A stretch of 36,674 bases of DNA from Phycisphaerae bacterium (GTDB lineage Bacteria > Planctomycetota > Phycisphaerae > Phycisphaerales > Phycisphaeraceae), in contig JAUIGU010000039.1 in assembly GCA_030432595.1 (NCBI GenBank), positions 1 through 36,674 of the forward strand, written 5' to 3'. Below are positions 34,233-36,674 of the stretch, piece after piece (positions within the stretch are counted from its first letter, which is position 1; each line of letters begins with the position of its first letter). The notes beneath the pieces are model-generated. The model was not told the DNA's origin. It did not search any database and saw only the letters and a list, made by a program, of their open reading frames with translations. The position numbers were made by a program, and so were the translations under genes.

Positions 34233-35984
34233 ATGGCTGAATCCAAAGGACTCTCCCGAAAAGACAACGACCTCAAGGGCCGGCGGATCGGGCGGGTGCT
34301 GACCAAGCTGGGCATGGTCACCCGCGACCAAGTCCAGGAAGGCCTGGCCCTCCAGGAGAAACGGCGGGCCCCGATCGGGCAGTTGCTCATCGAGCTGGGC
34401 TACATCAACGCCGACCAGCTCAACGAGGCCCTGGCCGCCCAGCAGGGCATGGAGATGGTGGACCTGGGGGACTACGACATCCCCGACGAGGTGCTGCGGC
34501 TGATCCCCGGGGAGATGGCCAACACCTACAACGTTCTGCCCCTGGCCTACGACCAGGGCAGCAAGAAGCTCACCGTCGCGGTCAAGTCGGCGGACAACTA
34601 TCAGGCTCTGGACACCCTGCAGATGATGATGGGGTTCAGCGTCGAGTCCGTCGTCGCCCCGGCCGAGCAGCTCGACAAAAAGATCAACCAGTACTACGGC
34701 GAGGACGAGGAGTCCCTCGCGTCCCTGGTTGCCGAGCTCTCCGAGGACGCCGACGAGGACGAGGAGTTCGACGCCAGCAAGTCGGTCGACCTCGAAGCCC
34801 AGGTCGAGATGGCCAACGACAACCGGGTCATCCGGCTGCTCAACCTCGTCCTGCTCCAGGCCATCAAGGACAAGGCGTCGGACATCCACTTCGAGCCGTT
34901 CGAGGACGAGTTCAAGATGCGGTACCGCATCGACGGCGTCCTGTACGAGATGATCCCGCCGCCGCGGCACCTGGCCCTGCCGATCGTGTCCCGCATCAAG
35001 GTCATGGCCAACCTCGACATCGCCGAGCGCCGCCTGCCGCAGGACGGCCGCATCGAGCTGACCGTGGGCGAGTCGCCGGTCGACCTCCGCGTCGCGGTGC
35101 TGCCCACCATGTTCGGCGAGTCGGTGGTCATGCGTATCCTCGACCGCAGCAATACGTCGCTGTCGCTCGAGTCCGTCGGCATGCGCTCCGACGACCTGGA
35201 CACGTTCCGCCAGCTCATCCACAAGCCCAACGGCATCGTCATCGTCACCGGGCCCACCGGCTCGGGCAAGACGACCACGCTCTACTCCGCGCTCAACGAG
35301 CTCAACGAGATCAGCGAAAAGATCCTCACCGCCGAGGACCCCGTCGAATACGACATCGACGGGCTGTGCCAAGTGCAGGTCAACCCGGACGTCGGGCTCA
35401 CTTTCGCCGCGGCGCTGCGTTCCTTCCTGCGTCAAGACCCGGACATCATCCTCGTCGGCGAGACGCGTGACCTCGAGACCGCGCAGATCGCCGTACAGGC
35501 GTCGCTCACGGGCCACCTCGTGTTCACCACGCTGCACACCAACGATGCTCCGTCGTCGGTTGCGCGTCTTTTGGACCTGGGCCTCGAGTCCTTCCTGATC
35601 ACCGCGACGATCGAAGGCATCGTCGCGCAACGGCTGGTCCGCAAGGTCTGCCCGAGGTGCAAGGAAGCCTACGACCCGGGTGAAGAAGAACTGTTCCAGC
35701 TGAACCTGACGCTCGAAGACCTGGAAGGCCGGAAGCTGTACCGCGGGCGCGGCTGCGACTTCTGCAACCAGTCGGGCTACAAGGGGCGGATGGGCCTGTT
35801 CGAGATCATGGTGCTCGATGATGAGCTGCGTGACCTGATCATGAAGCAGGCATCGACGCAGCTTTTGCGTTCCGAGGCGCGCAAGCGCGGGATGCGGACG
35901 CTGCGGCAGACGGGCCTGACCGCGTTGTACGACGGCCTGACGTCGATCGACGAGGTGGTGCGGGAGACGATGATCGAAGACTAA
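34233..35984 (+). CDS. Type IV pilus / type II secretion assembly ATPase (PilB/GspE family)
   Basis: 583 residues. N-terminal MshEN/GspE-N domain (about 17-155, IGQLLIELGYINADQLNEAL), acidic linker (155-182), then the motor: IKDKASDIHFEPF, Walker A GPTGSGKT (340-347), Asp box LTAEDPVEY, Walker B DIILVGE (404-410), His box GHLVFTTLHTNDAPSSV. Tetracysteine zinc site CPRC (473, 476) and CDFC (508, 511), typical of PilB/GspE and absent from PilT. It powers assembly of pilin fibres at the inner membrane. GAGG 9 nt before the ATG is the likely ribosome site. PilC/GspF follows after repeat J, so type IV pilus or type II secretion remains open. Confidence 0.93.
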   Translation: MAESKGLSRKDNDLKGRRIGRVLTKLGMVTRDQVQEGLALQEKRRAPIGQLLIELGYINADQLNEALAAQQGMEMVDLGDYDIPDEVLRLIPGEMANTYNVLPLAYDQGSKKLTVAVKSADNYQALDTLQMMMGFSVESVVAPAEQLDKKINQYYGEDEESLASLVAELSEDADEDEEFDASKSVDLEAQVEMANDNRVIRLLNLVLLQAIKDKASDIHFEPFEDEFKMRYRIDGVLYEMIPPPRHLALPIVSRIKVMANLDIAERRLPQDGRIELTVGESPVDLRVAVLPTMFGESVVMRILDRSNTSLSLESVGMRSDDLDTFRQLIHKPNGIVIVTGPTGSGKTTTLYSALNELNEISEKILTAEDPVEYDIDGLCQVQVNPDVGLTFAAALRSFLRQDPDIILVGETRDLETAQIAVQASLTGHLVFTTLHTNDAPSSVARLLDLGLESFLITATIEGIVAQRLVRKVCPRCKEAYDPGEEELFQLNLTLEDLEGRKLYRGRGCDFCNQSGYKGRMGLFEIMVLDDELRDLIMKQASTQLLRSEARKRGMRTLRQTGLTALYDGLTSIDEVVRETMIED

Positions 35985-35997
35985 TTTGAAGAGGGAA

Positions 35998-36097
35998 GGT
36001 CGAATGCGGAGTGCCGATTGCCGATCGCCGCACTCCCGGGCAACGGCATCATCCCACGCCTCGCCGCCATTCGACACTCGGCAATCCTCATTCGGCC
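35998..36097. repeat. Hairpin J: 7-nt-period inverted arms between PilB and PilC genes
   Basis: Left arm about 35998-36031 (units GAATGCG, GAGTGCC, GATTGCC, GATCGCC); right arm about 36063-36097 (units CATTCGA, CACTCGG, CAATCCT, CATTCGG). The outer 27 positions are complementary at 22. It fills the gap between the two secretion genes, which would otherwise be 31 nt apart, and stops 6 nt before the AGGAG of the next gene. Confidence 0.7.
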
Positions 36098-36115
36098 TTT
36101 TGCAGGAGTACCGCC

Positions 36116-36674
36116 ATGCCGACCTACTCGTTCGAAGCGCTCAACGACGCGGGCAAGCCCGAGAAGGGCACGATCAACGCCGCGAACCCCGAGGAGGCGG
36201 CCGCGCGCATCAAGAGCCAGGGCTTCTTCCCCACGAGCATCCGCGAGCAGAAGGCCAAGAAAGGCGGCGGTGGTGGTGGTGCCGCCGCGGCCGGCAAGGG
36301 CGGGGGCAAGAAAAAAGGCGGCGAGATCACCATCTCGTTCGGCGGCGTCAGCAACAAGCAGCTCACGACCTTCACCCGTCAGATGTCCACGCTGCAGGAC
36401 GCGGGCCTGCCCATCCTCCGCTCGCTGGCGATCCTCGAACAACAACAAAAGCCCGGGCCGCTCAAGAAGGCGCTGACCGAGATCCACGAAGACGTCTCTT
36501 CCGGCGCCGCGCTGTCGGACGCGATGGCCAAACACCCCAAGGCCTTCAACAAGCTCTACACCAAGATGATCGCGGCCGGCGAGGTCGGCGGCGTGCTCGA
36601 CCTGATCCTCCAGCGCCTCGCCGAGTTCCTCGAAAAGGCCCAGAAGCTCAAGAAGCGGATCATCTCCGCGATGA
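36116..36674 (+). CDS. PilC/GspF inner-membrane platform protein (3' part beyond window)
   Basis: The first 186 codons are seen; the frame is open at the window end. ATG at 36116 with AGGAG at 36104-36108. It begins MPTYSFEALNDAGKPEKGTI, the normal GspF/PilC start, then has a Gly/Ala/Lys linker (about 47-70, GGGGGGAAAAGKGGGKKKGG) that is longer than I expect. The first T2SSF domain follows: TTFTRQMSTLQDAGLPILRSL, SSGAALSDAMAKHPKAFN, MIAAGEVGGVLDLILQRLAEF. It is the membrane partner of the ATPase just upstream. Confidence 0.93.
   Translation, partial: MPTYSFEALNDAGKPEKGTINAANPEEAAARIKSQGFFPTSIREQKAKKGGGGGGAAAAGKGGGKKKGGEITISFGGVSNKQLTTFTRQMSTLQDAGLPILRSLAILEQQQKPGPLKKALTEIHEDVSSGAALSDAMAKHPKAFNKLYTKMIAAGEVGGVLDLILQRLAEFLEKAQKLKKRIISAM

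Overview
The window is GC-rich (roughly two thirds G+C by eye) chromosomal DNA. It most resembles a planctomycete, probably of the Phycisphaerae. The reasons are a MoxR/DUF58/VWA operon with a glutamine-rich partner, KdsA and a DUF481 outer-membrane barrel (a Gram-negative envelope), a PilB/PilC-type secretion pair, frequent GTG/TTG starts, weak Shine-Dalgarno signals and many palindromic repeats. The lineage is inferred from gene content; no rRNA or tRNA gene was seen.

Layout. 1-480: no intact gene, a 26-bp palindrome and a possible coding remnant. 481-3048 (minus): small lipoprotein, DUF481 barrel, six-helix membrane protein. 3284-4003 (plus): an AT-rich foreign-looking gene with an RNxxxH motif like HEPN ribonucleases. 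4018-10940 (minus): oligopeptide-type ABC transporter (permease, binding protein, OppB, second OppC, one ATPase). 11098-13714 (minus): C39-like lipoprotein, SDR enzyme, Fcy1-type deaminase. 13796-18625 (plus): alpha/beta hydrolase, DeoC, a full aldehyde dehydrogenase and a short one lacking the catalytic domain. 18721-19527 (minus): nitrilase-family amidase. 19716-20588: kdsA. 20765-30363 (plus): Gln-rich membrane protein, double-VWA protein, MoxR ATPase, DUF58 protein, BatA-like VWA protein. 30836-33816: purM and an HtrA/DegP protease. 34233 to the end: PilB/GspE ATPase and the first part of PilC/GspF.

The most unusual signal lies between the genes. Nine gene junctions hold an inverted repeat whose arms are made of 7-10-nt degenerate tandem units, with a different unit at most loci (7929-8042, 15806-16041, 17542-17697, 18640-18715, 22534-22776, 27027-27476, 30365-30815, 31946-32014, 35998-36097). 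In most cases, removing the element on paper leaves an ordinary operon gap of about 5-40 nt. Two are cassettes of almost equal size (450 and 451 bp). One carries a GxxExxY protein (PD-(D/E)xK nuclease fold), the other a four-helix-bundle protein of the family encoded by 23S rRNA intervening sequences. Both sit at junctions of the moxR/batA/purM region. I infer a family of intervening-sequence-like elements spreading between genes, with both empty and ORF-bearing forms. Separate palindromic repeats occur at 228-302, 11010-11086 and 19575-19637, and an in-frame ERSE-type repeat interrupts two unrelated genes.

How the genes work together. The ABC genes form an overlapping transport operon. DeoC with the aldehyde dehydrogenases suggests deoxyribose phosphate breakdown with acetaldehyde oxidation. 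The MoxR/VWA genes probably form an envelope-associated chaperone-like complex. KdsA supplies Kdo for lipopolysaccharide, HtrA handles periplasmic protein quality, and PilB/PilC belong to a type IV pilus or type II secretion machine.
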